A DNA stretch of 64,000 nucleotides from Ctena decussata. Its lineage: Eukaryota > Mollusca > Bivalvia > Lucinida > Lucinidae. The stretch lies in assembly GCA_963989385.1 (NCBI GenBank), contig OZ022515.1, positions 8,154,803 through 8,218,802 of the forward strand. The letters are read 5' to 3'. The notes under the pieces were generated by a model, which saw only the letters and a list, made by a program, of their open reading frames with translations, was not told the DNA's origin and searched no databases. Every line of letters starts with the position of its first letter. Positions within the stretch are counted from its first letter, which is position 1. The position numbers and the translations under genes are program-made. Positions 1-11,924 of the stretch are shown here, one piece after another.

Positions 1-424
1 AGATTATGGCGCCATTTGTTTGGCACTTCCTGACTGAAGTTTTATGACAGAGTCATTGACCAAAGTGTGAATTTTTGCGATTTCTTCAAAAAATCATGTA
101 AGATGTGGACTTGGGATCCATGCACTACTGAAAGAGAAACAAAGATTTGCCCACATTTTTTCAGGGGAGCGCATAAAAGAAAGGTAGAAGAACTAGGAAT
201 CCCCATTCTTGATACATTAGGATTCATCATACCGTTACGGACTTCTTTCATTAGGCGAAGGCTAGTGACAAGCGTTTGTCACAAGCCTCACCAACTGTCA
301 GACTGTGAGGCTGGTAACAAATGGTTGTCAGCGGACCCCGCCTTGTTTTTATGTCCCCCGCCAAAACGTGGGGAGGGGCATATAGTTTTACCCTTGTCCG
401 TACGTACACACGTCTGTACGTACG
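1..424. other. Unrecognised non-coding DNA
   Basis: I see no gene and no recognised repeat family here. An inverted motif lies at about 262-320, where CTAGTGACAAGCGTTTGTCAC and GTGAGGCTGGTAACAAATGG sit close together, but it is weak. The open frames are not supported by motifs. Confidence 0.4.
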
Positions 425-775
425 TCACATTTGTAGAACTGTTCTTGTCTCCGCAACTTCTCCTACAGTATTTGATACTGGGATTTGAAACTTGCAACAC
501 AGTTCAGACATGCATTGAACATGTGCAATAAAGAAACGAAATTTGATCCAGGTCATTATTGCACACTTATGTTCCCTTAAACGACATGCATATTTTGACC
601 ATATTTCACACTTTGTAGTAGTGCGTTTGTGCCTCAACAACTACTCCTACAGTATTTGATTTAGGGAGTTGAAACTTGTAACACAGCTCATACATGCATT
701 GAACATGTGCATTAAGGAAATAGATCATTATTGCAGAATTATGTCCCCTTAAATGACATACATATTTTGACCATA
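425..775. repeat. Two tandem copies of a ~184-bp repeat
   Basis: The string TCCTACAGTATTTGAT occurs at 461 and again at 645. Both copies continue with a similar stretch (GAAACTTG, AACACAG, ATGCATTGAACATGTGCA, ATTATTGCA, GACAT.CATATTTTGACCATAT). The copies are clearly diverged. A GC-rich lead-in at 336-380 (CCCCCGCCAAAACGTGGGGA) resembles the start of the 10268 and 46276 elements. Confidence 0.7.
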
Positions 776-1002
776 TTCCTGTGCCTTATGTACAAGTTAA
801 CCTTTTATCATGGCTCTAGCGACATCGTTTGTTTACCGATTTTGATATAACATCACAGCTATATTTGAGTATAACATTTCCTCAAAGGAGTATGAGAGTA
901 TGCTCGTTGTGACATTATGCCACAATAATAAAATTAATGGATTTCATATTTGCAGTTATAATTTGTACTTACATACCGGCGTAACTGTGTTCCAAAGTAT
1001 AC

Positions 1003-1240
1003 AAGCCGCGCCCCGACAAAACCAACGAAGTGGCAAGTGCGCCCAGCGAAGACTCAGATCAGATTGTGCATCCACCCAGTCTGATCAGCTTCTTTGCAGT
1101 GCGCTTAAAAGTATGCTAAGGCAGGACTAAGTTACCTCCATGCCGACAGCGAAGACTCTGATCAGACGAGGCGGATGTTCTGGATGACCTGAGTCTTCGC
1201 TGGGTGCACATGTCACTTTTTTTTTTTCATGTCGTGGCTC
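1003..1240. mobile_element. 238-bp palindromic MITE, copy A
   Basis: The ends are inverted (AAGCCGCGCCCCGACAAAACC on the left; the right ends in CATGTCGTGGCTC). Inside are inverted motifs GCGCCCAGCG, GACTCAGATCAG and CAGTCTGATCAG, mirrored by CTGATCAGA and CTGAGTCTTCGCTGGG. The length and internal order match the copies at 32031 and 35056. This is the most diverged of the three, and a T-run has grown near its right end. There is no coding capacity, so it is a non-autonomous DNA transposon by structure. Confidence 0.85.
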
Positions 1241-2480
1241 TATTATTACTGCGCCAAGTGACAGCAGCTTGATGGCTGTTTGCGAGCACACAGAGCATCA
1301 CAAAAATGTTGACTTTACTGAATTGTGACTCACATTAAACATAAATCAAGCCGAAAATTTCAAACACCTTCGCGACACCATCGGATAAGAGGAAAGTCAA
1401 AGATACACCCCAGATAGCACCGGTGGCCACCAAATCGCACCAAATTATCAAAATTTTGGCCCCGAACCCCCACGAGATGGGATACACTAGTCTCGTGCTC
1501 TTCTCCCTCTCCTCACTCTCGTGCCTTCGGCTCAGGAAATATCACAGGAAACCTAACTACGCCCTGGGGACCACAGTTAAAAAGGTAAATTGGCAATTTC
1601 GCAGTCCCTTCTTCAAGCATCGGTACAAAGCTGATTAGCAAGCCCCCCCCCCCCCACCCCTCACCCTTCCACAAATGCTCATATACACAGACAAACTATT
1701 GCTTTGGTGGCATATCAAACTATGAAACAAACAGAAAGAGGACAAAAACAAAACGCACAGGAAACTTGCTTCAAAATAAGAAACAAATACAATGAGAAGA
1801 AGCACAGTCCAGCCGCTGTTCATATAGTTTTACGTTCAACTCTTTCTGATAATATAGTATTTCTTCCACGAAAACATAACCGGCTTCGATAAACACAAAT
1901 ATTATTCCTTTGACATCCAGAAAAATACTTTTTACCAGTTCTTGAGGTGATTTAATGCCGTTGACGCAACCGAAACTTTAAAAATGCGATTTCAAAGACA
2001 CATACTGATATATTGATATCTGTCATCAAAGTCGGCCTATTCCATACTAACCGCTCTGCCATCCCAGCTATCCAACTAAACGTGCATCTGTTGACTAAGG
2101 CAACCATTTTGTCGCTAGTCACCCTCTTTTAAAGCGTGTATTTTCATTATTACACTAAATCGTGCATCAAAAATTGGCAGAAATAATGCTGACTAACTGA
2201 AGTTTTATTGTACGCAAGTAAACAGATTGGGCACTATCTTAGATTCGTAATGGGAGCCGAAAAGCAGATTTTGTGATTTTTTCTGCAATCGTTGCCCATT
2301 CAAGATCTGCCATAGCCTCATTTGTTTAAGAAAGTCACCCGGACTGATACTGTAGAATTTACAGGCACTTAGCAACTTCCATATGAGGCTAAAATCTTCC
2401 AGGATTTTATCGTCTGTTTTTACTTTATCTCACCTGCTGAAAACCTACTTTCACTTTTGGTGATCTGCTTTCTCTGTAGA
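1241..2480. other. Unrecognised DNA with a C-run
   Basis: I recognise no gene in this stretch. It contains a run of C at about 1645-1658, and the open frames around it have no recognisable domain. Confidence 0.4.
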
Positions 2481-4560
2481 CATATGGCAACACTTCTGCC
2501 GGTTGTACGGTGTGGCTATTATATGGCAAAATGCTAGAACATAAGATATCTTGGAAACTGTTGAAGAGTACATGAATATTTATGAGTACAAGAGGTCAAG
2601 GTCATCATTTGACTTTGAACTCTTATATTTTGACAATTTCAAACAATCTCCTCAAAAGCCACTGGGTCAATTGAAACCAAATTTCATATAGAGCATCCAG
2701 GGGTTGAGGGAACGAATATTTATTCATACGGTCCAGGTCACATGACTGCCACGACCATATATGGATAAAGCCTTTAAAACTCTTCTTCTCCAGAACCAAT
2801 TGACCGATGGCCTTGAAACATAGCATGTAGCATTGGGTACTCGAGTACTATCAAGATTATTCAAATTTTGACCTTGGGTTGACCTTGACTTTTTTACGGC
2901 CAGGTCAAATATGGGAAAATGCTAGAACAGAAGATTTCATGGAAAGTTTTGAAGATTAAGACCTAAAAATAGGTATATGCACTCATCTTAATAAGTACAT
3001 GAAGATTTGTGAGTACATGAGGTCAAAGTCGTTCTTTGATCTTTGAACCTGAATTCTCATAGTTTGACAATTTCAAACTTCTTCTTAATGGCCACTGAGC
3101 CATTTGTTACCAAATATCATATAGAGCCTTCAGAGGTTGAGGAAACGAACTTTTTTTCAAATGGTCTTGGTCACATGATCAACATGGCCGCCATGCCCAT
3201 ATATGGTAAAAACCTTTAAAATTCTTCTTCTCCAGAACCAATTGACCGATGGCCTTGAAACTTGGTATGTAGCATTGGGTACTCCAATACTCTCAAGATT
3301 GTTCAAATTATGACCTTGACTTTAAGATTGACGATTTTAGCCTTCAAATTGGTATTTACAGTCGTCTTAATGAGGGCATGAGGAATTATGACTACAAGAG
3401 GTCCAGGTCATTCTGTGACCCAGATCTCTCATATTTTGACATTTTCAAACATTTTCTCAAAAGCCAAAGGGGCAATTGTAAATATATTTCATATAGAGCC
3501 TCCAGGGGTTGATTGAACAAAACTTTATTCAAACGGTCCAGGGCAGATGATCAGCATGGCAGCCATACCCATTTATGGTTAAAACTTTAATATTTTTCTT
3601 CTCATGAGCCAATACACCTATGGCCTTGAAACTTGGTAAGTAGCATGGAGTACTAGAGTACTACCAAGACTGTTCAAATGATAAACTTTGGTTTACCTTG
3701 ACCTTTTTGTGGCATAGTCAAATATGAGAAAATGCTAGAACATAAGATTTCATGGAAAGTTTTAAAGATTTTGGCCTAGAAATGGTATATATTATTGTCT
3801 TAATGAGTACATGAAGATTTATGAGTACAAGAGGTCATGGCCAGTCTTTGACCTTTGACCCAAGACTCTTATACTCAACCGAAATAAAAACGCAGCACCT
3901 AGTATTGCCAATATTTCATAGCTTATGTCATATGCAGATAATTTTCAGTTTAGTTTCTTTAGTCAACAGGGATTTCATCTTAATGTCCCAGAAATTCAGT
4001 TCTATTGATATTATGGTTCACGCTTGAGAGAGCACCACCGATAGCTACCCGGTTTTCAACAGTCTCAGTTAGGGATATGTCTGTCAAGGCGCTTGGAATG
4101 TTACATGCTTATGTAAGCCTGTGGTTGGAAGCCAAACATTTTCATTATCACCCATCAATGATTTTTAGACTTGCAAAAAGAGTTCGGCGGACTTGGGAGA
4201 TCATAGAGTACCTTAGACCCGGCGCTGGATTCGACGCATACATCCTGTCTCACGATAGTTCTACCTCCTTTTTGAGATTTTTGAAAATCTGGAAGCTATC
4301 AGCAGTACTCTTTTAAGCGTGAATCATTTCATCAACAGAACTGAATTTCTGGGACAGTAAACATTCATCCCTGCTAGTTGTAGAAATTAAACTGAAATGG
4401 ATCTGCATATGACATGAGCTTTGAAATATTGGAAAAAATATGTGTTGCGTTTTTATGTCGGTTGAGTCTATTTTGACAATTTCAGACATAAGAAAAAGCC
4501 ACTTTACCAATTGCTCATGTGAGCGATTCAGGGCCTAAAGACCCTCTTGTTGTGTTTTCT
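2481..4560. repeat. Satellite family A, imperfect ~370-435 bp monomers
   Basis: Successive monomers can be lined up on TTTTGACAATTTCAAAC (near 2628, 3060, 3432 and the split copy at 3865/4470), on TTTCATATAGAGC, and on GGCCTTGAAACTTGGTATGT. All monomers run in the same direction. The same family recurs at 11925-12680 and 46600-48270. The fourth monomer is split by a Tc1-type MITE at 3874-4468. Confidence 0.8.
3874..4468. mobile_element. Tc1/mariner-type MITE, 595 bp
   Basis: The inverted ends are about 155 bp long. The left begins CTCAACCGAAATAAAAACGC and the right, read backwards, GACTCAACCGACATAAAAAC. Further in, both arms share GTCATATGCAGAT and GTCCCAGAAATTCAGTTCT. It sits between two TA dinucleotides (3872-3873 and 4469-4470). 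Removing it and one TA restores CTCTTATATTTTGACAATTT, the exact satellite sequence seen at 2620. The TA target duplication and the restored site support the Tc1/mariner superfamily. The internal open frame at 4005-4316 matches nothing I know. Confidence 0.85.
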
Positions 4561-4624
4561 ACGCCTCAAGTTGCACCCTACTCAGCTTTTTATGGTTTAA
4601 ATTTTCGAATAATTTTCACCTGTA

Positions 4625-4735
4625 TTTAGGCTATGAACTTTGTCAGCGCATACTTTTAAGCACAATAATGCACTTTTATAATGCGAACAATATGTGAAAT
4701 TTTTCAAAATTGTTCATTTATACGCTGACACTTAA
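4625..4735. mobile_element. Small inverted-repeat element related to 18042-18152
   Basis: The ends GTCAGCGCATACTTTTAAGC and TATACGCTGACAC are inverted. The centre (AATAATGCA, AACAATATGTGAAA) resembles the centre of the clearer hairpin at 18042-18152. Boundaries are approximate. Confidence 0.45.
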
Positions 4736-4741
4736 TTATAT

Positions 4742-4880
4742 ATACGAGGGACGATTGAAAAGTTTTGAGCCAAAGGTACTTTTCGTGAATCTGCGCATGC
4801 GTGCTTTACACGAATGCAATTAGTTGTCAATCACTAACTTTCCGTGGAAGTTTCAAAACTATTTGGCGAAATATTTCTTT
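4742..4880. mobile_element. Possible mariner-like terminal fragment
   Basis: The segment starts with TATACGAGGGACGATTGAAA, which resembles the ends of animal mariner elements (TACGAGGG followed by an AAAAGT-type stretch). No matching second end and no transposase motif were found, so this is a fragment at best. Confidence 0.3.
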
Positions 4881-6534
4881 TTTACAGCTCCTTAAACATA
4901 AGAGGGATGGCATATATCCAAAATAACATTTAAAATTTATTTGCCTTGCATTACTTTGAAAATCCATTGTTCACATTCTACAAGATTTAAATGTTCTTGT
5001 TGTATTACATGCAACTGTGATGATTTGTCAATGGTTTGATGGGAAAAAACTCACAAAATATTTTGGTATCTGGTGGCTTTACCATAAACCCTTAAATATT
5101 GTTACCTTGACATTTAGAGACCTATATCATACTTTCGTCTTTATTAGGAACATTGTGAATAAAGCAAACCAAACTTAACACACAAGTAAACATAAACATC
5201 CTACATGATTTTCGTTAAAAAAGAGGTCAAAGATATCCACTCCTGTGTACGCAGAGCATGCGACTCCGACATGCACTATCTGCAGAAACTCTCAAAATTG
5301 ACACTCTCCGAAAATTAAAAGTTTGCTTTTTATTATGAAATGGAATAAATATATGTTTGCGTATATCAGCAATTACCGGAATGCTGTAGGACGCATATTT
5401 GCAAAAAAACAATTACAAAAAAAATATCTCTGTAAGTAACGGTCGGTCAGTGAGTTATACAGTGCACTCATGGGGGGTGGTGTAAAAGGTGAAGTGTCAT
5501 CCAATTGATATGTAAGATAAATTCCCGAAATGTTGTGATTGTTGCTCTGTAGAATGGCTATCTCTGCCCCCAGAGATAATAAACATATATTGTGGGTATT
5601 CATTTTCTTAGTAAAAACACAGAACATCTTTTGGTATACATTTTATTTGATCCGTTGAAACATTTTGTTTAGCGTCGCAAGACTGGCAAAGTGGGGTGGA
5701 TGGGGTATCTGGACAGCCCTTGAGCCGGACATATCTGTTTAGTAGTGCTGTACCACTTATTAGTGTATCAGCCAAAAGCTATTATCAAGTACCTTCTAAA
5801 GCTGTATTAACCGTCTTATTTCATTAAAGTAAAAGCTTTTAAATACAGTTTTCATGTCGTTTTATTTAATATAACGGAAACAAACAAACATGGCTAATAT
5901 CGATTTTTACTGAGGATTCACAACGAAGAAAGCAAACAAATTATTTCTGTATCATCCCGTCTACTCAGGTGATAAGCATTACACGTAATGACTTATACCA
6001 CAGAAAATTTCTCGAACAGTCAGCCTTTTCTATAAAGCATGCCAACAAAGACATATGCACAGAAAAAGGGACATACATGCATTCTGAAATCGTTGGAAGA
6101 TGAGAATACATCGCCTGATTACATTTCTGGTGCAAATCCAGATGGTCGATATACTTCAGGCTATACTTTTCGGTAGGTACGTGGGCGCTTATCCCATTAT
6201 GAGTTCTGTTAGAGCTGGATGGGGCTTATAGGGACATGGGCAACTAGAGCAATGAAGCAGCGGCTCAGGTATATCCCCGGCCATTGCCACCTCCTAATGA
6301 AACACAAGAACTTAACACAAATAAAATAGAAATTTTAAATTACATAATTGCTAGGTTGGCTGGAATTAAGAAACAAAAACCGTTAAGTTTTTATTTTTGT
6401 TCAGTATAGATATCTCAAAAACTTTAACGCAAAACTTTAACATGAGAATTCAAAGTCCGTGACCTTGACCTGTAGGTCACAGGCATGAGTTGGGCTGGTA
6501 CAGGACAAGACGTTGGACAATTATCTATTATTAT
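4881..6534. other. Unrecognised AT-rich DNA
   Basis: No gene, RNA or family that I can name. The short open frames on the - strand (5227-5627) have no recognisable domain. Confidence 0.4.
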
Positions 6535-6546
6535 CCCAAATATAAA

Positions 6547-6736
6547 TTGGTTGGCTGGTTGATTTGATGCTTAACGTCCACGGTAAACAACTAAGGTCAT
6601 GTCGGGACGGTCAGTTAACCTAACCACACTATTCCAGGGCAGGCTTAGACCTCCTAAGCGGTTAACCAGTACTAAGTGCACATACTTTCGCCAGTAACTG
6701 ACAACTGCCCTTCTTGAATCGGCGGAAGGAGAAACG
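6547..6736 (-). mobile_element. SINE family 2, 5'-truncated, with target-site duplication
   Basis: The 3' part of the SINE seen full-length at 13857-14131: the tail GATTTGATGCTTAACGTCCA, then GTCATGTCGGGACGGTCAG and TTAGACCTCCTAAGCGGTTA, all in reverse orientation. It lacks the tRNA-like head. A 12-bp direct repeat CCCAAATATAAA flanks it at 6535-6546 and 6737-6748, the signature of LINE-driven insertion. Confidence 0.9.
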
Positions 6737-7307
6737 CCCAAATATAAAACCAATTTAGCAAAGTGTTTGGATAATATAAGATCTCAAAAACTTTAACGAA
6801 AAACTTTGACGCAAATGTTAACTCGCGGACGGACGGTTGAACGGATATCGGACGAATGCTATATAGCCCTCGTCAAACTTCGTATAATTAAAAGGGCGTG
6901 GGGAGATAGGGTATTATAAGTATAGATAATGACCTTAGGTTAATGAATATCTGGCTTAATGGCAAAGCGAAAATATTGAGGAATGTTAGCGACTATGCTG
7001 GTGATGAAAGCAAGTTCCTGATTTGGGCAAGAAACGCATGTCAGCCATGGCATTTGATAATATGTCATTACAACAAAGTTTGCAATGAATTCCAATATCT
7101 CTGTTAAGAAAAATAGTAACCTCACGATTTTTCCAAAATCTTGTAAGATTTAAATCTTGATATCGTTAAACATCTTAGGTTATTGCTGAGATATGCCCCA
7201 TTTGTTTTGAGGAATAACTTGGCACTAATTAAAGTTTGATGCTCTGCAGTATCATAATAAACGGCATATTTCAAATTGGTGTTGTATTTTATGACCATGG
7301 CTTTATA

Positions 7308-7446
7308 TACAGTCAACCCTCGATACCTCAAAGTCGACCTACATCTCAAACTACTGATATCTCAAAAAATATCTGCTCTAAAAAAACTTGCATTGAGATA
7401 CAAGAATTTTGAGACAACAGCCATTGTAAAGAAAAATAAGAAATGT
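7308..7446. mobile_element. Possible pogo/Tigger-like terminal fragment
   Basis: ACAGTCAACCCTCGATACCTC resembles ends of pogo/Tigger-type elements and is followed by repeated GATATCTCAAA-type motifs. Similar motifs occur beyond the SINE at 7740-7800 and at 33570-33690. This is probably the remains of one such element interrupted by the SINE at 7447-7728. Confidence 0.35.
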
Positions 7447-7728
7447 AAAGGTAAATATAAAGGTTTCCTATAGCCTAATAGCCGTAGGGGCAGTGGGGGT
7501 TAGAGAACCACTGTATCTTGGGCACAACAGATGAAAGGCGAACCCCATCCCTCTCCTTTCGCTGCCTTATCCTTCCCTGATTCGAAAAAGGTACCCATTT
7601 GCTGCTGGGTTGACAGAGAGAGTTTTCCAGTCGTCGGATGGCAACGGTGATCCTTGAACTCATGGCTTTTGTGGCGACTTTTTGCACCATAACCGAGAGT
7701 CTCTAACCACTCGACCACGGCGCCTCTG
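7447..7728 (-). mobile_element. SINE family 1, tRNA-Leu/Ser-like head
   Basis: On the - strand the element begins AGAGGCGCCGTGGTCGAGTG followed by GTTAGAGACT, a typical tRNA-Leu/Ser 5' end with an A box. A B-box-like GAGTTCAAGGATCACC follows. A 10-bp direct repeat TAAGAAATGT flanks it (7437-7446 and 7729-7738). A second copy lies at 39768-39962. It is transcribed by RNA polymerase III if active; it encodes no protein. Confidence 0.88.
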
Positions 7729-8228
7729 TAAGAAATGTGTCCAAATTATATTCGTTGATATAAGAGGGTACTATGAGATATCTGTGTTTGAGATAACAAG
7801 AGTCAAATGTTCTTACACAACAATACCTGTTTACGGTGAAAATTTAGTAGATCATGATAAGGCATTATCCCTAATAAAAGGGGTACAAATTGCGGAAATC
7901 TCCAGAATCACTTATATCTGACACACAGTGTGATCATGTGCATTATAAAAAAATTTCAACCATTTTTGGTTTCTTTTATATGTGGAACAATGACAGTATC
8001 ACTCCTTTGCATTTTCTTGGAGACAGACTTATCAATACTTACACAATTTTTATTCAGAACTATGAAATGATCAACTTTAGTTTCAATGCAATTAAGGAGG
8101 GTTTTAGGTGAGAAAACTTCTTAGATTGTGTCACCAATGCTTAACGTCAGTGAGCACTTACCTTGATTCATTGTTACGCCCACAATTTAATTTTGTCTTT
8201 GAAGAAGAGAGATACAGAAATATTAAGG

Positions 8229-8420
8229 ATGGATGGATAATTTGCGATTTTACATTCTTTTCAACAGTATTAACACATATAAGGTCGATAAGTGGGTAAT
8301 AATATAAGGCTATGCTCAGTGGAACTCCGTTTGCGATTGAAAAGATTTCCGCCTCCAGCGGGAAACGAAGCCGGGGCTGTTAGCAGGCCAGCGCATAACC
8401 CACATAGCTACTGCGGCTCC
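8229..8420 (-). mobile_element. SINE family 5, copy 1
   Basis: The head on the - strand reads GGAGCCGCAGTAGCTATGTG then GGTTATGCGCTGGCCTGCTA, a tRNA-like A-box region. It ends with the family tail (TTGCGATTTTAC, GGATGGATGG on the + strand). Other copies are at 28058, 29144, 33040, 36598, 39179 and 49283. Confidence 0.8.
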
Positions 8421-9222
8421 TAAACACTGAGCAGAATGAGCACCTGTGCACTCAACATTATAGTAAAAAAGGGAATACTTTATAGTTTATGTGAGATTGC
8501 ACCCTACTTAGAACTTTTTACCCCACTTTTATTGTATTTAGCCAAACCAGCAAACATAAGTAGATTCAACCTGAAGAAGTATAAATCAATGAAACTAAGT
8601 ATATTAACTTTGGTAACCGAAAGAAATATATTCCTTTTTGAGCAATTTTATACATTTACTCGTAAGAAATAAATCTTAAATATACAATTATTATGATAAA
8701 CAATATTATTTGGAGCTACATATAACAGATTAACAAAATCGAGGGTCGCAATGATATAAACTGCAAATCATACAATACTTATAACCAATTCCTGTAGTTT
8801 TATTTTTTCCACATAAATAAGTGCATCCTATATCTGGGATTTTATATGCGTGACAGGAAGGAGAAAGACATGATGATTTTAGAAAGCAATTGATTAAAAA
8901 ATAGCATATATGGATTTTTCTTTCTGTCTCTCTCTTTTTTTATTTCTATTTATTTATTTATTCATTTGTTTGTTTGTGTTGTATAGACATACGTTAACAA
9001 ATTTAAGCGCAATAGTTAATAGTTGCTCCGTACCACATAAAACTATTCAAGTAGGATACGCAGTCAGTTTCACAGGTACATGGAATCCCCTGTTTGTGAA
9101 ATAATCTTCTTACTCCAAGTGAGCTCTCTCCAAAATTTATGTAGGTTGACGAACTGAATCACACTCTCAACGCAAGTTATAGGAAAACTCATATGAAATG
9201 CTATAGTCATTCTGTTGATGTG
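8421..9222. other. Unrecognised AT-rich DNA with a T/TTTA-rich tract
   Basis: A pyrimidine and TTTA-rich simple tract lies at about 8918-8975. It explains the hydrophobic frame there. Nothing else recognised. Confidence 0.4.
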
Positions 9223-9398
9223 TCATAAAAAAGAAACAGAATAATTTGTTGTTACAATAAAACCCAAATGTTCTTCTATTTCCGAGTATGTGCTGTTGAA
9301 TGAACCTTTAATTAACATACTGTACAGCTGGTTCGTATTACCAACACCAATTCTAAACGGTCCCAGCTCCCAAGGCACAGATTGCCATTCACGGTTAC
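9223..9398 (-). CDS. Possible last exon of an unidentified gene
   Basis: The - strand has a plausible splice acceptor: a pyrimidine-rich stretch ending GCCATTGTAG just before position 9398. It is followed by an open frame of about 57 codons to a stop at 9223. The predicted peptide has a coherent composition, with segments EWQSVPWELGPFRIGVGN, MLIKGSFN and EIEEHLGFIVTTN. I cannot place it in a family. It could be the C-terminus of a host gene on the - strand, or of a transposon protein. No upstream exon was found in the next 2 kb. Chance is not excluded. Confidence 0.3.
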
Positions 9399-10261
9399 CT
9401 ACAATGGCAGACATAAAATAGAAGACTTGCAGTGACCTCTTACACTGAAATGATACACCCCTTAACTGGCAAGGCAGCTTGTTTTTCGGTTGAAGGCCCT
9501 CTCCAGAGTATTAAAGTCGTTAGAGAAATTGAAACGATAAAACGATTCTGCTTGCCTCTCCACCTAAACTAGTTCAGTACAGACATGAAAGCAGCTACTT
9601 CAGGCAAGTAGAAATATCGAATTTTTTGGTATGAATCCTGCTTTGTTAAGTCTGAATGTGACTCGAAACCAAACCTATGGCTCATCATCAAGATTATGTT
9701 CTTTGAGTTGTTGGGGATAGCTTTACGATAATGATTGGGTATGACATTGTACCGTCAATCATTAACATGTCCGCGTTGAATTCCGATTAATTAATCAGGA
9801 TATTCTAACAGTCCTGTATTATTTCTTGTTAACATTCCCTCATAAATATCTCTTTTCAAATGAATGTCCGTACTCATTCTTTCTGTAAAAAAATTGACTT
9901 AGTCCTGCAAGATTGGCTTTAGACCTCCACAATCTATATACCTCATTTTTGTTTTAGTACTGTCCTTTATAGAACCAGTATTGCAGTACCTGGGGCGTTT
10001 ATTAGAAGAAAAATGGTATGTGCGTAAGGCTTGGGAATAGCCACACACAGTCAAATCTTGTCAACTTTCAGACATCCGACTAGGACACCAAAATCACCAA
10101 AATAATTTCTGTTTGGGGACAAGATATCTTGCATTGACTCGCACTTGCCTATAATAATCTTACAATTAAAATGCAAGATGTGGATAGCAGATGCCAGCAT
10201 ATATATTATAAAACACCAAGATGGCAAACATAGGTCTAGAGCTTCTTTGGCTGTGAAAAGT
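9399..10261. other. Unrecognised DNA
   Basis: No gene or repeat family recognised in this stretch. Confidence 0.4.
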
Positions 10262-10267
10262 TGTGGT

Positions 10268-10450
10268 CTTATTATACCCCCGCAAACTGTGTTCGTGGGG
10301 GTATACTGTTTTCATGTTGACCGTCCGTCTGGCCTTCCGTCTGCTCAAAATGTTCATGGTTTCCGCTCAATAACTTAAGTTTTAATGATCCAATTTTGTT
10401 GAAATTTATCTGGTACTTGACCATCACAGCTTACAGTTTGCATATGTCCA
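10268..10450 (+). repeat. Dispersed repeat with CCCCGCAAAC hairpin start
   Basis: It opens with an inverted pair (TACCCCCGCAAAC and GTGGGGGTATA), followed by CCGTCCGTCTGGCCTTCCGT and CGCTCAATAACTTAAGTTT. The same plan (hairpin, GTCYGTCC block, ATAACTT) recurs at 46276 and more weakly at 49690 and 340. Likely a dispersed mollusc repeat, class unknown. Confidence 0.55.
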
Positions 10451-11642
10451 AAAATGAATATTGGATTTGTTATTACTTAACTAAAAGAGGAAACTACAGC
10501 AAACCTCAGTATGCTGATGGTCATTAACTTTGTTTAACAACAGAAAAAAAAAACTTTTTGGCTTCTTCTGAAAAGTTTAGAAAAATAGATTCACTGACTT
10601 TCGACGAGTTGAGCTTTAAGCTAGCGGGCTTTTGACGTCATTGTCGTTTATGTTAAGTGCAGTGTGGCAGCTTAAAAAACAACCCGTGTTTCATCATCGT
10701 GCCACTTTTATTTATTTATTTATTTTTCATTTTGGCTCATTTGGCCTATTATAGGAATTAGAGGCTCGAGTTTCCTTTTTTAGCGGCTTTGGGTTGCGTT
10801 TGCTGCCTTGCAAATGACATGTTATGCAAACATTTGCAATAAATCTGAAATTCCGGTTTTCATTACTGTTTGTGTTCTTTATTTGCAAGGGCAATGTTCA
10901 CAGACTGGCCGCTCAGATGCATAGACAGGCCATGTTGAATGTACTATATAAATCTGGGATGCCACCAAGTATAATCATTATTCTCATGTTGAAATTAGGC
11001 GAAAGAAATTACCAAAATATTATGCCATCAGTGGCTAATTACTAGCACTGATGATTTTGGATTTTTCAATGTTTATATGCTCTGAAACTATACGCCGCCA
11101 TCGAAAAATAATCAGAAGGGTTTTGAATGTTAGAATTTACTTGCATTTAAAGATCATACGATTATTTTTGGAGATGCATCAGAAAAAAAAGTGAGCAGTT
11201 TAAGTCCCTTCTGTTGATGCAGAACACGTCGGTTTTATGCTTCCTGTATATCCGTGCCTATGCTTTCTGATTCGCCTTACGGGTTTTATCAGATGTATTT
11301 AAATGCGTTTATATAATTTGTATGACTTTTGATGACGATATATACCGTTTCTTTTCTTTTATCATATATGTACCATTCCGTTAGTCGCTTGCATTTGTGT
11401 CATCTTGATTCGGTGTCTTGGGTTGTGTTTTGTGATTGTTACATGCGTGGATATCTTCATTAACTATTTTTCAGGTTGTGAGTACCTACTGAAACCTCCG
11501 AAAGGGAGTCTATGTCTACTATTTTAGCGATTGTGTCAAATATTCTACGATTTAGGAGTTTCGACTGATGATTTTGTTATATGTTACCCCAAATAGACAA
11601 ACTATAAGTCTCATATAATGGAATTGCTCACACTTCTTACAG
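10451..11642. other. Intron or upstream DNA with nothing recognised
   Basis: This precedes the first supported chitin synthase exon and is presumably intron. A TTTA-rich tract is at 10705-10730. The last 14 bases (pyrimidine-rich, ending CTTCTTACAG) form the splice acceptor of the exon. Confidence 0.45.
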
Positions 11643-11796
11643 GCTGCAAAATTTCTAACATTCCTCTATTCTGTTGTGATGACGGCAGTTGGCGTTGGCA
11701 CTGCCGTGGAAGTAGCAACAAACTTCTACAAAGTGGAACCAGTCACACAACCAAATACCAATAAAACTGTCAGCAGCGACGCCATGAACCAGAACT
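11643..11796 (+). CDS. Chitin synthase, internal exon (transmembrane segment)
   Basis: Chitin synthase polymerises UDP-GlcNAc into chitin at the plasma membrane; in molluscs it serves shell and other chitinous structures. This 154-nt exon is bounded by an acceptor (CACACTTCTTACAG) and a donor (GTGAGT). It reads 51 codons plus one base, without stops. The first half encodes a membrane helix, KFLTFLYSVVMTAVGVGT, matching the region after the catalytic domain where family members have a LTFLYA..M..V.VGTA-like helix. The second half is a hydrophilic, Thr/Asn-rich loop. It starts in phase 0 and ends in phase 1, which fits exon 48691-48888. No catalytic motif is expected here. Upstream exons were not found in the window. 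A divergent paralogue or a decaying copy is possible, but clean splice sites and an open frame argue for a working gene. Confidence 0.78.
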
Positions 11797-11924
11797 GTGA
11801 GTATCGACATCCGTTTGCTATGCATTGAAATACGATCAATTTTATTTCCCTTTCTTTAACATCTGATACGGCGCGTTAGTCTTTGAGTAAAGCCAGGTCT
11901 CGTACTCCGTCCACCCGCCATCCG

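Noticed and set aside
4005..4316. Protein-coding gene of 103 codons
   Set aside because: It lies wholly within a 595-bp Tc1-type MITE and matches no transposase.
7680..7728. A tRNA-Leu or tRNA-Ser gene on the - strand
   Set aside because: Only the 5' half is tRNA-like; it is the head of SINE family 1, with a 10-bp direct repeat around the whole element.
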